Shown here: positions 15,386 to 24,664 of the stretch, piece by piece
Layout: each line of letters begins with the position of its first letter
How positions within the stretch are numbered: the first letter of the stretch is position 1
Origin: Opitutaceae bacterium
Lineage (GTDB): Bacteria > Verrucomicrobiota > Verrucomicrobiia > Opitutales > Opitutaceae
Assembly (NCBI GenBank): GCA_028280955.1
Contig: JANQKU010000008.1
Location: forward strand, 1-45,460
Reading direction: 5' to 3'
DNA length: 45,460 nt
Program-made: the position numbers and the translations under genes
Notes under the pieces: model-generated
Seen by the model: the letters and a program-made list of their open reading frames with translations, nothing else
Database searches by the model: none
What the model was told of the DNA's origin: nothing

Positions 15386-17248
15386 TTAGCCTAAATTCCC
15401 TTTTTTCAGTAAAACCAGCAAAATACCAATATCAGAGGGATTGACGCCACTTATCCGGCTGGCTTGTCCAAGGGTAAAGGGAGTTGTTTCGGCTAGTTTT
15501 AAAGCACTTTCTTTTTTTAAACCTTTGATATTCAGGTAGTTAATATCTTTTGGCAGTTGAATGTCTTCAATTTCGGAAAGACGTTTGATCTGTTTCCTTT
15601 CCCTTTCCAGATAACCTCTATAGGCGATTCGGAGAAGGACTTCATTTTTAATGGGATCTGGAACATTTTGAAAATCGTCTGGTAATTCTTTAGTTGGATT
15701 GGATCTACGAATCAAATCACCCCAGCTTCCGCCGGCAGTTGTATTCTGCTCCAACCAATTTTGCCAGTATTCTATATGCTTAAGTTTTTCCTTTATCCGA
15801 CGCAGTCGATCTGGTGGAACGAGATCCACTAGATCAAGATGATGCAGCAGTCTCAACTCAGCGCTGCTGTGATTAAAGAGAAGTCGATGCTCTGCCCGCG
15901 AGGTGAACATGCGATAAGGTTCTTTGGTTCCTTTGGTGACGAGATCATCAATCATGACACCAATATAGCCTTCGTGTCTTTTTAGGATTAAAGGGCTCTC
16001 TCCCCTCGCCTTTCGTGCCGCGTTGACCCCGGCGATCAATCCTTGTCCAGCGGCTTCTTCATAACCGGAAGTCCCGTTGATTTGTCCTGCAAAGTAAAGG
16101 TTTTCAATCTTGCGTGATTCGAGGCTGGGCAGGAGTTGGGTCGGTGGAGCAAAATCATATTCAACGGCATAAGCGGGTCGAAGAATTTGAGCCTTTTCCA
16201 ATCCCTCTATCGAATGAATAAGGTCATTTTGAACATCATAGGGTAAACTGGTAGAAAGGCCATTGATATAGTACTCATTGGTATTACGCCCTTCTGGTTC
16301 AAGGTACAAAGTGTGACGTTCTCTGTCTTTAAAACGAACATATTTATCCTCAATGCTGGGGCAATAGCGTGGTCCTGTCCCGGAAATCTCTCCACTATAC
16401 ATGGCAGACTTTTCCAAATTATTGGTTACGATTCGTTGGCTTTCGGGTGAAGTATAGGTGATCCAGCAGGAAACCTGTTCGGTTCCGGGTTTCCACCCTA
16501 GCCTTCTTTCACCGAATTGTTCCACGTGGAACAATTCCTCTTCTCCTCTGGTATCGTAAAAACCAAAAAGCGTTGGATCGTCATCTCCTTTCTGCTCCTG
16601 CATCTGCGAAAAATCGATACTTCTCCCCAGGAGCCTGGGAGGTGTGCCTGTTTTAAGGCGTTCCAGCTCAATTCCCGCTTCAAGAAAACTATTAGAAAGA
16701 GTTTTTGCGTTATGATCTCCCATTCTTCCTCCTTCATTCTTGTTTTGCCCGATATGCATAAGGGCTTTCAGGAAGGTTCCGGTCGTAATAACGATAGTTT
16801 TAGCTCGAAATTCAATATCGAGGTTAGTTTTGCATCCGATCACTTTCCCTTTGGCGTAAATCAATCCGGTGACTGTAGCTTGGAAGATTTGGAGATTTGC
16901 TTGCAGCTCCAAGGTATGTTTCATCCGGAACTGATAAGCTTTTTTATCGCATTGCACACGCGGTGATTGTACGGCTGGTCCTTTGGAGGCGTTGAGAAGG
17001 CGGAATTGAATCCCGGTTACATCGGCTGCGACGGCCATTTCGCCACCCAAGGCGTCGATTTCTCGCACAATATGACCTTTGGCGACACCACCAATCGCTG
17101 GATTACAGCTCATTTGGCCCATCGTATCGATATTTCCGCTTAAAACCAGTGTCTTGGCGCCAAGGCGTGCGGCAGCCAAAGCGGCTTCAATTCCGGCATG
17201 ACCGGCGCCGCATACGATAACATCGAACTCTGTTGACTGGGTTGGCAT
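15386..17248 (-). CDS. mnmG: tRNA uridine-5-carboxymethylaminomethyl modification enzyme, FAD subunit
   Basis: A 620-residue FAD protein (GidA). The N-terminal dinucleotide fold reads VIVCGAGHAGIEAALAAARLG. Conserved blocks are MSCNPAIGGVAKGH, SRAEHRLLFNHSSAELRL and the FAD-binding GQINGTSGYEEAAGQG. With MnmE it installs the cmnm5 group on U34 of certain tRNAs. The ATG at 17248 is preferred over a TTG four codons upstream. It is 55 bp downstream of mnmE, the expected partner, and 23 bp upstream of trmB. Length is typical of the family. Confidence 0.97.
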   Translation of the reverse strand: MPTQSTEFDVIVCGAGHAGIEAALAAARLGAKTLVLSGNIDTMGQMSCNPAIGGVAKGHIVREIDALGGEMAVAADVTGIQFRLLNASKGPAVQSPRVQCDKKAYQFRMKHTLELQANLQIFQATVTGLIYAKGKVIGCKTNLDIEFRAKTIVITTGTFLKALMHIGQNKNEGGRMGDHNAKTLSNSFLEAGIELERLKTGTPPRLLGRSIDFSQMQEQKGDDDPTLFGFYDTRGEEELFHVEQFGERRLGWKPGTEQVSCWITYTSPESQRIVTNNLEKSAMYSGEISGTGPRYCPSIEDKYVRFKDRERHTLYLEPEGRNTNEYYINGLSTSLPYDVQNDLIHSIEGLEKAQILRPAYAVEYDFAPPTQLLPSLESRKIENLYFAGQINGTSGYEEAAGQGLIAGVNAARKARGESPLILKRHEGYIGVMIDDLVTKGTKEPYRMFTSRAEHRLLFNHSSAELRLLHHLDLVDLVPPDRLRRIKEKLKHIEYWQNWLEQNTTAGGSWGDLIRRSNPTKELPDDFQNVPDPIKNEVLLRIAYRGYLERERKQIKRLSEIEDIQLPKDINYLNIKGLKKESALKLAETTPFTLGQASRISGVNPSDIGILLVLLKKGNLG

Positions 17249-17303
17249 GATTGTCTGCAAAAAGGTGCGGACAATACGATGTCAAGAAGCCTTTGACAAG
17301 GGA

Positions 17304-18656
17304 CTATTTACCGATGCAAAAAGAAGCGAAAAGCTTATCAAGCATTTGCTCGTTATCGATGCGTCCGGTTATCTGACCTAAATTATCGAGAGAGCTTCGC
17401 AGGTCACTGGCGACCAGTTCTAAAGGTTCTTGTGAGGCCAATTTTTTTTGTGCATTCAAGAGGCATTGACTGACTTCAGAAAGGGCATGGGCATGGCGAG
17501 CACTGATGGCGATTAGGTCTTCACCAATAACGGTACGTCCGGATTCGACCAGGGAAATAATGGCTTCTTGTAGTTCTGTAATGCCAGACCCATCTAAGGC
17601 TGAAGTCTTCAAGAGGGTAAACTGGGAAAACTCCCTTGGAATTTCTTTCAGTTCAGCCAGATCATTCTTATTACAAACGAGAATGGTGTTTTGGAGTGTC
17701 ATCCGGTTCTTGATCGGATCGGGCAGGGGAGGGGGGGGTTGGGTTGAGTCAAGAATCAGAAGGAAAATATCGGCGTCAGCGCTTTGCTCCACCGTTTTTT
17801 CGATACCGAGTTTTTCGATAGATTGTGCTTCAGAGCGCAACCCTGCGGTATCTAAAAATCGGATACAATGTGGCCCGAGCATAAATCTTTCTTCCAAAAA
17901 ATCTCTGGTGGTTCCTGGTTCCGGGCTGACGATGGCGCGGTTGTATCCAACTATTTGATTGAGCAAGCTGCTTTTCCCCGCGTTGGGTTCTCCGATGAGA
18001 ATTGTGCGGACACCATCTCTAACGATATTTCCGTAGTGGCTGGTAGCCAATAATTTATCTGTTTCTTCTGCAACGGAAGAGATACTGTCAATATGTTGTT
18101 TTTGATCCTCCGGAGGAAGATCTTCATCTGGAAAATCAATGTAAGCTTCTATCCCGGCAACGACTTGAAGAAGTTTATCCACTAAAAGGGTAATGCGTTT
18201 TCCCAATGCGCCGCGCAGCTGGCGATTGGCTGCTTCGAGGGCTCGATCACTGCGAGCACGAATGAGATCCATGACGGCTTCAGCTTGGCTGAGATCCATT
18301 TTCCCGTTAAGGAAAGCTCGTCGGGTGAATTCTCCGGGTTCAGCCATTTGGCAACCCCTCGATAAAAGATCATCGATGATTTTTTGTGCAATAAAGGGAT
18401 TCCCGTGACAGGATATTTCCAGAATATCTTCACCAGTGTAAGAATGGGGGCCTTTAAAGAAGCAAAAAAGAACATCATCGAGTAGTTGGCCTTGCAGGTC
18501 TTTATAATTGTCGTGCTGAGCTTGGCGGGGAAGAGGGCAAGAGCCTAAGATATCTGTAGCAAGCGCTGAAATTTCAGGTCCGCTGGCACGGATAAGGGCG
18601 ATGGCCGATTCAAAACTGGGAGTTGCTAAGCCAACGATTGTATCTGAGTTGATCAT
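17304..18656 (-). CDS. mnmE: tRNA modification GTPase
   Basis: A 450-residue GTPase that acts with MnmG in U34 modification. The N-terminal tetrahydrofolate-binding domain starts DTIVGLATPSFESAIALIR and includes SYTGEDILEISCHGN (72-86). The G domain has its P-loop at 222-229 (GEPNAGKS), the DTAGLR G3 motif and the NKND G4 motif. The C-terminus ends FCIGK, the invariant cysteine motif. Length is normal. It is 78 bp downstream of recA and upstream of mnmG. Confidence 0.97.
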   Translation of the reverse strand: MINSDTIVGLATPSFESAIALIRASGPEISALATDILGSCPLPRQAQHDNYKDLQGQLLDDVLFCFFKGPHSYTGEDILEISCHGNPFIAQKIIDDLLSRGCQMAEPGEFTRRAFLNGKMDLSQAEAVMDLIRARSDRALEAANRQLRGALGKRITLLVDKLLQVVAGIEAYIDFPDEDLPPEDQKQHIDSISSVAEETDKLLATSHYGNIVRDGVRTILIGEPNAGKSSLLNQIVGYNRAIVSPEPGTTRDFLEERFMLGPHCIRFLDTAGLRSEAQSIEKLGIEKTVEQSADADIFLLILDSTQPPPPLPDPIKNRMTLQNTILVCNKNDLAELKEIPREFSQFTLLKTSALDGSGITELQEAIISLVESGRTVIGEDLIAISARHAHALSEVSQCLLNAQKKLASQEPLELVASDLRSSLDNLGQITGRIDNEQMLDKLFASFCIGK

Positions 18657-18734
18657 GGAAAGGCACGCGCTTTTCTTTGTGAGAAAAGGCGGAGATAAAT
18701 TTTTATTCTATTGAATAAAAAGAGCTTATGCTGA

Positions 18735-19802
18735 CTAGGATTCAGTGGGATTCCCGCTATTAATAATGATGTCTCCCGAGGTGTTTATCTCCGCCACAAT
18801 GGCGTCGGAGAGTTTTTTGACCAATTCTGGATTTTCCGATAAATGTTTTTTTGCGGCTTCGCGACCTTGGCCGATTAATTCGCCTTCATACGAGATCCAG
18901 GCTCCTTTCTTTTCCAGAATTTTGTGTTCAATCCCCAGATCGATGACAGAGCCAGTCTTAGAGATTCCTTCGTTATACATGATGTCAAATTCACATTCCC
19001 GGAAGGGAGCTGCGACTTTGTTTTTAACAACTTTTACTCTGGTTCGATTTCCAATCACTTTGCCGCTGGTTTCTTTTATCTGCCCGATACGGCGAATGTC
19101 CATTCTCACGGAGGAGAAAAACTTAAGGGCTCGACCTCCTGGGGTTGTTTCGGGGCTGCCAAACATCACACCGATTTTTTCACGGATCTGATTGGTAAAG
19201 AGGCAGACACAGTTTGTTTTACTGACAATGCCAGTGAGCCTTCTCATGGCCTGACTCATCAAGCGGGCCTGGGAACCAACAGTTGCGTCACCCATCTGAC
19301 CGTCGAGTTCTGCCCTTGAGACAAGAGCGGCCACAGAATCGACAACGATGACATCGATCGAATTAGAACGAATGAGTGTTTCAGTGATATTAAGAGCGTC
19401 TTCACCTGAATCTGGCTGGGAAACAAGTAAATCATCAAGATTGACTCCCAGAATACGGGCATATCTGGGGTCGAGAGCATGCTCGACATCAATAAAAGCT
19501 GCCAAACCACCATTTTTTTGCGCTTCAGCAATAAGATTGAGCGCTAAAGTTGTTTTCCCGGAAGATTCCGGTCCGTAGACTTCAACGATTCGTCCTTGAG
19601 GCAGTCCACCCACGCCGAGCGCTAAGTCGAGGGCCAATGATCCTGTGGAAATGACGGAAACGTCCATTTTATGACCCGATCCAAGTCGCATAATGGAGCC
19701 ATCTCCGAATTGTTTGGTGATGGCTGAGATCGCTAGGTCGATATTTTTTTCGCGAGGACTGGTAGAAGAAGCGATGGTCTTGGGCGTGGAATTTTTGGCC
19801 AT
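18735..19802 (-). CDS. recA: Recombinase A
   Basis: A 355-residue RecA. Walker A GPESSGKT is at 77-84. [18 protein letters not shown] gives Walker B, and [20 protein letters not shown] is the L2 DNA-binding region. It catalyses homologous strand exchange and triggers LexA autocleavage in the SOS response. The N-terminus carries a Ser/Thr-rich extension (about 20 residues) before [13 protein letters not shown] found no recognisable LexA box in the 266 bp upstream. It is first in a run with mnmE, mnmG and trmB. Confidence 0.98.
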   Translation of the reverse strand: MAKNSTPKTIASSTSPREKNIDLAISAITKQFGDGSIMRLGSGHKMDVSVISTGSLALDLALGVGGLPQGRIVEVYGPESSGKTTLALNLIAEAQKNGGLAAFIDVEHALDPRYARILGVNLDDLLVSQPDSGEDALNITETLIRSNSIDVIVVDSVAALVSRAELDGQMGDATVGSQARLMSQAMRRLTGIVSKTNCVCLFTNQIREKIGVMFGSPETTPGGRALKFFSSVRMDIRRIGQIKETSGKVIGNRTRVKVVKNKVAAPFRECEFDIMYNEGISKTGSVIDLGIEHKILEKKGAWISYEGELIGQGREAAKKHLSENPELVKKLSDAIVAEINTSGDIIINSGNPTES

Positions 19803-20068
19803 AATGTATTTCAGTATTAATCAATCAGAAGAGTTTCAAAAGAGGAAAGTGGCTTTGAGTTTGTTTTTGGCAAGCAAGATATAGTGAATATATGTATATA
19901 TGTTCGAAATTCTTTTGTTCAGGCCGCCTTTGAAAAAGGTAAGCGCTATCAGAAGAAAAAGCGCTTTGCATAAATTGTCCTTGCCAGAATCTGTGATCAG
20001 CAGTTGAAGAACTGAGTGTTACCCTTTATAAGTAAAGGTCCTTTTATAATAAACTCATAAATTGAATC

Positions 20069-20404
20069 ATGAAGATTAAAGCATATTTAAAACCCCACTG
20101 TGGATGGAGTAATGGTGTTCGCGCTGTTATGGAGAAACATGGGTTGGAATATGAGGATATTGATATCATTAACAGCCGTGAAAATTACGCAGAAATGGTT
20201 GAACGTTCCGGACAACCTTTGTCTCCCTGTGTCGACATTGATGGTGTTATGCTGGCAGACGTGAGCGGAGAGGAAGTAGAGAATTATCTTCTGAGCAATG
20301 AAATGGTTAAACAGACTGCCGATTCATCGGATGTCCCTCTGGATAGAGGTTGTTCGGATGAAGAGCATGAAAAGATGCAGTCTAAGCCGGTCAGATTCTT
20401 CTAG
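20069..20404 (+). CDS. Glutaredoxin-like monothiol protein
   Basis: A 111-residue protein with a thioredoxin-fold N-terminal domain (1-77). The active site is CGWS (11-14) after KPH, and the cis-proline loop is LSPC (51-54), typical of glutaredoxins that bind glutathione or act as thiol carriers. The second active-site cysteine is Ser14, so it is a monothiol type. Cys54 beside the cis-proline is unusual. A charged C-terminal extension (about 80-111, with Cys95) is not part of the standard domain. TATAAT occurs at 20045-20050 as a possible -10. It diverges from recA and has a strong terminator after it. Confidence 0.85.
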   Translation: MKIKAYLKPHCGWSNGVRAVMEKHGLEYEDIDIINSRENYAEMVERSGQPLSPCVDIDGVMLADVSGEEVENYLLSNEMVKQTADSSDVPLDRGCSDEEHEKMQSKPVRFF

Positions 20405-20441
20405 AGTAACAGGGGATTGTCATCTGCACAACTTTTTGAGT

Positions 20442-20472
20442 AAAGGCCGATCCTCGTGATCCGGCCTTTTTT
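20442..20472 (+). terminator. Rho-independent terminator after the glutaredoxin gene
   Basis: AAGGCCG pairs with CGGCCTT around an inner ATC/GAT extension with one bulge, followed by a run of six T on the plus strand. It lies in the gap between convergent genes and best serves the plus-strand gene. Confidence 0.85.
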
Positions 20473-20507
20473 ATTAACGCACCGGTTACCATCGAGATGC
20501 GATCTCT

Positions 20508-21995
20508 TCAGGAGGGAAGAGAGAATTCTTTCGTATGAAGAAATGTATAGATGCTCAAGGCCAGTTTTGGTCCAATCCCTTCTACCGTTTGCAAGTCTTT
20601 GACTGATGCTTTCCGAATTCGGTCAATCGAACCGAATGTATTCATTAAGGCTATACGTCTGACAGAGCCGAGGCCTTCCAATCCATCGAGGACGGATTCT
20701 CGAATTTTTTTTGAACGCAGGTCCGCGTTGAATGTGTTGGCAAATCGATGTGCCTCGTCTCTCAGGCGTTGCAAGAGCTGGATAGCAGGATCATTCAGAG
20801 GGAGGTTGAGAGGATCCCGTCCATCAGAAAAAATGATGGTTTCCTTTTTTTTGGCGAGTCCGATTAGCTCCGGGGGCTCTATGTCCAGTTGAATGAAAGC
20901 TTTGAGAGCTGCCGCGACTTGTCCTTTGCCTCCGTCTATCACAACGAGATCAGGTAACGCTTTCTGTTCATCGGTTAACCGACGATAATGCCTCTCGACG
21001 ACTTCTTCCATTGCCCGGAAGTCGTCATTGCCGACAAAACTTTTAATCTTAAAGCGACGATATTGAGCATTGTCCGGTTTGGCATTGGTAAAGTGCACCA
21101 TGGAGGCGACGACGAATGTTCCCGAAATATGGGAGATATCGAAACATTCTAGATGAACGGGAAGGGTGGGAAGGCTGAGAGTGGACTGTAGCTTTTGAAG
21201 GACGGATTTATCGCTAATGGACGTTATGGAAGAGCGGGTGAATTTCCGAGTTTTAGAGAGAGTCTTTTTGAGGGCGGATACGATGTCCCGTAGCTCGGCC
21301 GCTTTTTCGTATTTTTGGGAAATAGCCGCTTGTTTCATTTCCTCGGTTAACTCTTTTAACCACTCTCTACTTTTCCCTTCAAGGAAGGTACAAGCTTTAT
21401 CCACCCGAGAATGATAGGCTTCGACACTCACGATGTTTTCATGGCCATAAAGTTCTGCCCGAACATCTTGATAAAGTTGGTAACGACCGTCAGCCAGTTT
21501 GAGAGGAGAGGAGTCTTTCAGAAGAATACCGAATTTGCGGCGCATTTCACCCAGGGTTTTACGCAAGAGTCCGGAGTGAGGGAAGGGTCCAAAGTAGAGG
21601 GAATGATCATCCTTTTTAAAGCGAACGTAGCTGAAACGGGGGATTTCTGCGGCTTTATCGACCCGAACGAGGAGGAAACGTTTATCATCCGTAAAGTCAG
21701 TGTTGTACTTCGGTTTCCATTGTTTGATGAGTTTCCCTTCCAGGATAAGTGCTTCCGGTTCTGATTTTACTTCAATTGTGTCGAAATCATGAATCATCCC
21801 AACCAACGCTCTTATTTTGGGATGCGTCATCATCTGTCGGGAGGGTTGAAAGTAAGTGGAGACCCTTTTCTTCAAATTTTTAGCCTTTCCGACGTAAATA
21901 ATGGCACCTAATCGGTCTTTCATTAAGTAAACGCCTGGACAATTGGGAAGTTGGCGAACTTTCTCTTTCAACTTACTTGGATCCAAGGCTGGCAT
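20508..21995 (-). CDS. uvrC: Excinuclease ABC subunit C, compact form
   Basis: A 495-residue UvrC that makes both incisions in nucleotide excision repair. The GIY-YIG domain begins LPNCPGVYLMKDRLGAIIYVGKAKNL with the continuation KRVSTYF. The UVR helix is near 225-250 (AAISQKYEKAAELRDIV). The RNase H-like 5' nuclease domain has LECFDISHISGT and LVVIDGGKGQ. The C-terminal helix-hairpin-helix region is GLEGLGSVRRIALMNTFGS then VEGIGPKLALSIYTF. It is about 100 residues shorter than E. coli UvrC, with a reduced central linker, but all functional parts remain. The ATG at 21995 is preferred over an upstream TTG. Confidence 0.95.
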   Translation of the reverse strand: MPALDPSKLKEKVRQLPNCPGVYLMKDRLGAIIYVGKAKNLKKRVSTYFQPSRQMMTHPKIRALVGMIHDFDTIEVKSEPEALILEGKLIKQWKPKYNTDFTDDKRFLLVRVDKAAEIPRFSYVRFKKDDHSLYFGPFPHSGLLRKTLGEMRRKFGILLKDSSPLKLADGRYQLYQDVRAELYGHENIVSVEAYHSRVDKACTFLEGKSREWLKELTEEMKQAAISQKYEKAAELRDIVSALKKTLSKTRKFTRSSITSISDKSVLQKLQSTLSLPTLPVHLECFDISHISGTFVVASMVHFTNAKPDNAQYRRFKIKSFVGNDDFRAMEEVVERHYRRLTDEQKALPDLVVIDGGKGQVAAALKAFIQLDIEPPELIGLAKKKETIIFSDGRDPLNLPLNDPAIQLLQRLRDEAHRFANTFNADLRSKKIRESVLDGLEGLGSVRRIALMNTFGSIDRIRKASVKDLQTVEGIGPKLALSIYTFLHTKEFSLPS

Positions 21996-22075
21996 TTTAT
22001 ACAAATTAAAATAAAGTTATACTCTGCCAAAGATGGATTGGTCAGATGTTAAGAAAATCAACGTATTATTGCTAA

Positions 22076-23401
22076 ATGGATGGGTCCAGTCGTTTTGAAT
22101 TAATTACCCTAGGAGATGAGCTATTGCTTGGTCTGACACCAAATGGACATCTCACTTTCATTGGAAACGAGTTAAGGCGCCATGGTGTTACCTTAAGCCG
22201 CAATGTGGTTATTCCCGATGATGCCGACTCCATTGGTCGCCAGTTTCGTGAATCCTGGGCACGTGCGGATGTCGTTCTGACGACTGGCGGTTTAGGCCCT
22301 ACTTGTGATGATCGAACCCGTGAGACGATTGCAGATGTCTTAGGCCTGAAATTGGAATATGATCCTGCGGTGGAGCAGGCCATTGAGGATCGTTTCAATA
22401 AATTAGGACTCAAGATGACCCCCAATAATCTTAAACAAGCCTATAAGCCGAAGGGGGCTGTTGTTTTGGAAAATCCACATGGAACCGCTCCGGGACTCTG
22501 GGTGGAAAAGGAGGGAAAGATTTTGGTCATGTTACCTGGTCCGCCCAATGAGCTTCAACCGATGTTCCTCTCGGTTGTGCTCCCAAAACTTAAAGAACGC
22601 AGCAGACTTGCTCAGGAGGAAACTTATTTGCAGATCAAGACTTCTGGAGTTGGAGAATCTTCTTTGGAGACCCTCTTGCAACCGGTTTTTCATAAATATC
22701 CTGGTTTGGACGTGGCTTTTTGTGCCCATCCAGGCCAGGTGGATTGTCGTCTTAGCTCGCCTGACCATCGAATTTCAAAAGAGGGACTACAGGCAATTGC
22801 CGACCAATGTCGCGACCTTTTGAACGCTAACTTTATTTGTTATGGCGATGATTCGACTGAAAGGATTGTTTCGGCGCGTTTGAGAGAGAAGGGACAAACG
22901 TTGGCTGTGGCTGAATCGTGTACGGGGGGAGCCTTGGCTAGCAGCTTCACGGATCTCCCGGGAGCTTCGAAGTTTTTTTCCGGAGCCATTATATGCTACA
23001 ACAATGATAGCAAAGTTCAGACCCTTGGTATTCCGGAATGTGTCTTGAAGCAGCATGGAGCTGTCAGCCCTGAAGTCGCGGTGGCTTTAGCAACGGGCGT
23101 CGCGGAACATTTAGGAGCAGATTATGGGCTTAGCATCGCGGGTTTTGGCGGTAGCTGCTGCTGTGAAAAGGAAAGACAAGGAGGTAAAGTTTACATAGGT
23201 TTATGTACTCCTGAGGGTATTTGGTCCAAGGAAATTCGTCTGGTTGGAGCGACTGCCACCATCAAGCAAAGAGCAGTTAGTGCGGCTCTCGACTGGCTGC
23301 GGCGAAGCCTATTTCATCAGGAAGAGATGTCAGGTCTTCCCGTTGAGTGGCCGAAAGATGAAGCTAAGAAATTTCTTAGAGTTGCCGGAAGTAGGCTTTG
23401 A
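22076..23401 (+). CDS. cinA: CinA-family protein (competence/damage-inducible, NMN deamidase-type)
   Basis: A 441-residue protein with both CinA domains. The N-terminal MoCF/COG1058 domain has ITLGDELLLG, TTGGLGPTCDD and NPHGTAPGLW, then LPGPPNE. The C-terminal PncC domain starts near 268 with TLAVAESCTGGALAS, holding the catalytic Ser of NMN amidohydrolases. In family members the following loop usually reads close to GIAGPGGGTP, but here residues 355-363 read AGFGGSCCC, three cysteines in a row. PncC domains recycle nicotinamide mononucleotide. It is divergent from uvrC. The altered loop could change substrate or activity; that is inference. Confidence 0.93.
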   Translation: MDGSSRFELITLGDELLLGLTPNGHLTFIGNELRRHGVTLSRNVVIPDDADSIGRQFRESWARADVVLTTGGLGPTCDDRTRETIADVLGLKLEYDPAVEQAIEDRFNKLGLKMTPNNLKQAYKPKGAVVLENPHGTAPGLWVEKEGKILVMLPGPPNELQPMFLSVVLPKLKERSRLAQEETYLQIKTSGVGESSLETLLQPVFHKYPGLDVAFCAHPGQVDCRLSSPDHRISKEGLQAIADQCRDLLNANFICYGDDSTERIVSARLREKGQTLAVAESCTGGALASSFTDLPGASKFFSGAIICYNNDSKVQTLGIPECVLKQHGAVSPEVAVALATGVAEHLGADYGLSIAGFGGSCCCEKERQGGKVYIGLCTPEGIWSKEIRLVGATATIKQRAVSAALDWLRRSLFHQEEMSGLPVEWPKDEAKKFLRVAGSRL

Positions 23402-23810
23402 ACGGATAAAATTATTTGGCCGGGAAAAAATAAAGAGCCATAGATAAGTGAGTAAACTTTGCGGTAAGATCGGGTTTATGTTGACCATCTTCTTCTAACC
23501 TCCTTACCATTAAAAATCGATAATCGAGTCGATTTAATGAATTAGGGGGATTTTAAAATGCAAATTAGGGGAAGGTTACGTCTATTTTTTAGAAGATAGA
23601 ACCATTTTTTGAGGTAGGCTATGTGTGCGTTTTTGTTGAGGCGTTCATTTCTGCAAAGGTTCTTACACTATAAAAAAGCGGTACAAGCTAAAATTGGTTG
23701 TACAGAATCTTTTGGAGGTAGCTGGATTTGCGGGAAGCTAAAATAATCGGAGGTTCATTGAAAAGGCTGTGATAAGGCAGAAATATGATAAAATGTAAAT
23801 TAGGGGAGGA
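23402..23810. other. AT-rich intergenic stretch with short direct repeats
   Basis: About 400 bp between cinA and the glycosyltransferase. Two near-identical 21-nt copies of AAAATGYAAATTAGGGGARG-type sequence lie at 23555-23575 and 23790-23810, and AATTAGGGGG also occurs at 23540-23549. The second copy supplies the purine-rich region just before the glycosyltransferase. A 41-codon frame lies between them. No RNA gene was recognised. Confidence 0.4.
23621..23746 (+). CDS. Possible 41-residue cationic peptide
   Basis: A short frame beginning ATG with GAGGTAGG two bases upstream. The predicted product starts MCAFLLRRSFLQRFLHYKKA and is rich in Arg/Lys, with cysteines at positions 2, 27 and 37. 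No family is recognised. The position between two repeat copies upstream of an AT-rich, possibly transferred gene, and the good ribosome binding site, are the only support. It may be a chance frame. Confidence 0.25.
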   Translation: MCAFLLRRSFLQRFLHYKKAVQAKIGCTESFGGSWICGKLK

Positions 23811-23822
23811 ATGCATAGATTA

Positions 23823-24554
23823 ATGAAAACAAACTATAGAAATGCAGTTGTTACACTGGCGATAGGGGAACCTGCAAAATCAATCGGAGAATTAACGCAT
23901 CCTACGATGGAGTTATATGCGGAAAGGACAAAAAGTGATTTTGTTGCCATAGAGACAAACGCTGTAAATTTTGAGCATCCAAAATTTGAAAAGTTTCAAT
24001 TATATGATCTGTTGGAAGCGTATGATAGAGTATTTTTTCTTGATAATGATATCATTGTTATGCCGAACTGCCCTGATGTTTTTAGGCTAGTCCCTCGGCA
24101 AGATTTCGGAGCTTTTTTTGACAGCGAAGATGCTGTGAATAATGAAGAGGACATTCCAGAATGGAGAAATGAAGAAATTCTGTATTTTCAAGATAAATAC
24201 GGTGATATCAATTGGAGGAATGATCATTTTAACTCAGGAGTTATGCTTCTCTCAAAAGAACACCGAGAAATCGTAAGCTATAAGAATCCCATTCATAGAG
24301 GTAAGAGATTTGTTGATCAGACACAGATTAATTATAATTTCCAAAAAAATGGCTATTCATATTATGACCTTGGACCCAAATTTAATTATCTTTTGGCTCT
24401 AGGTAAGTCTAAGAGATTATTTAAAAATAGATTTAATAATCATATTCTTCACTATGCAGGATTCGAGCACTTTTATCGGGATGAATCATTATATGATCGC
24501 ATCAAAGTAGATGTAAAATTGATGTACAGGTTGGAGAGTGTATTGTCGGCCTAA
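23823..24554 (+). CDS. GT8-like glycosyltransferase
   Basis: A 243-residue enzyme (247 if the ATG at 23811 is used). The DXD-type metal and sugar-nucleotide site is in VFFLDNDIIVM (about 70-80 of the shorter form). Later motifs are FNSGVMLLSKE, RFVDQTQINY and HYAGF near the C-terminus, which together fit the GT8 fold (glycogenin/galactosyltransferase-like). It probably transfers a hexose to a surface glycan; the acceptor is unknown. Start choice is uncertain: GGGGAGG ends one base before the first ATG and 13 bases before the second. The gene is much more AT-rich than its neighbours and stands alone, suggesting horizontal acquisition. Confidence 0.8.
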   Translation: MKTNYRNAVVTLAIGEPAKSIGELTHPTMELYAERTKSDFVAIETNAVNFEHPKFEKFQLYDLLEAYDRVFFLDNDIIVMPNCPDVFRLVPRQDFGAFFDSEDAVNNEEDIPEWRNEEILYFQDKYGDINWRNDHFNSGVMLLSKEHREIVSYKNPIHRGKRFVDQTQINYNFQKNGYSYYDLGPKFNYLLALGKSKRLFKNRFNNHILHYAGFEHFYRDESLYDRIKVDVKLMYRLESVLSA

Positions 24555-24599
24555 AGACGACATATCTTTTCAAGTGATTGATTAAAACAGAAAATAAAA

Positions 24600-24626
24600 A
24601 GCGCGGAATCGAGTGATTCCGCGCTG
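24600..24626 (-). terminator. Terminator of the small secreted protein gene
   Basis: An 11-bp perfect stem AGCGCGGAATC/GATTCCGCGCT with a 4-nt loop. On the minus strand it runs into TTTTTATTTT. It also separates the convergent glycosyltransferase gene. Confidence 0.85.
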
Positions 24627-24664
24627 ATCCTAGAAGATGATTAATTATCAAATTTCGGAGGATT

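Noticed and set aside
19803-20068. LexA (SOS) box upstream of recA
   Set aside because: TGTTC occurs twice (near 19901 and 19916), but as a direct repeat without a correctly spaced GAACA partner.
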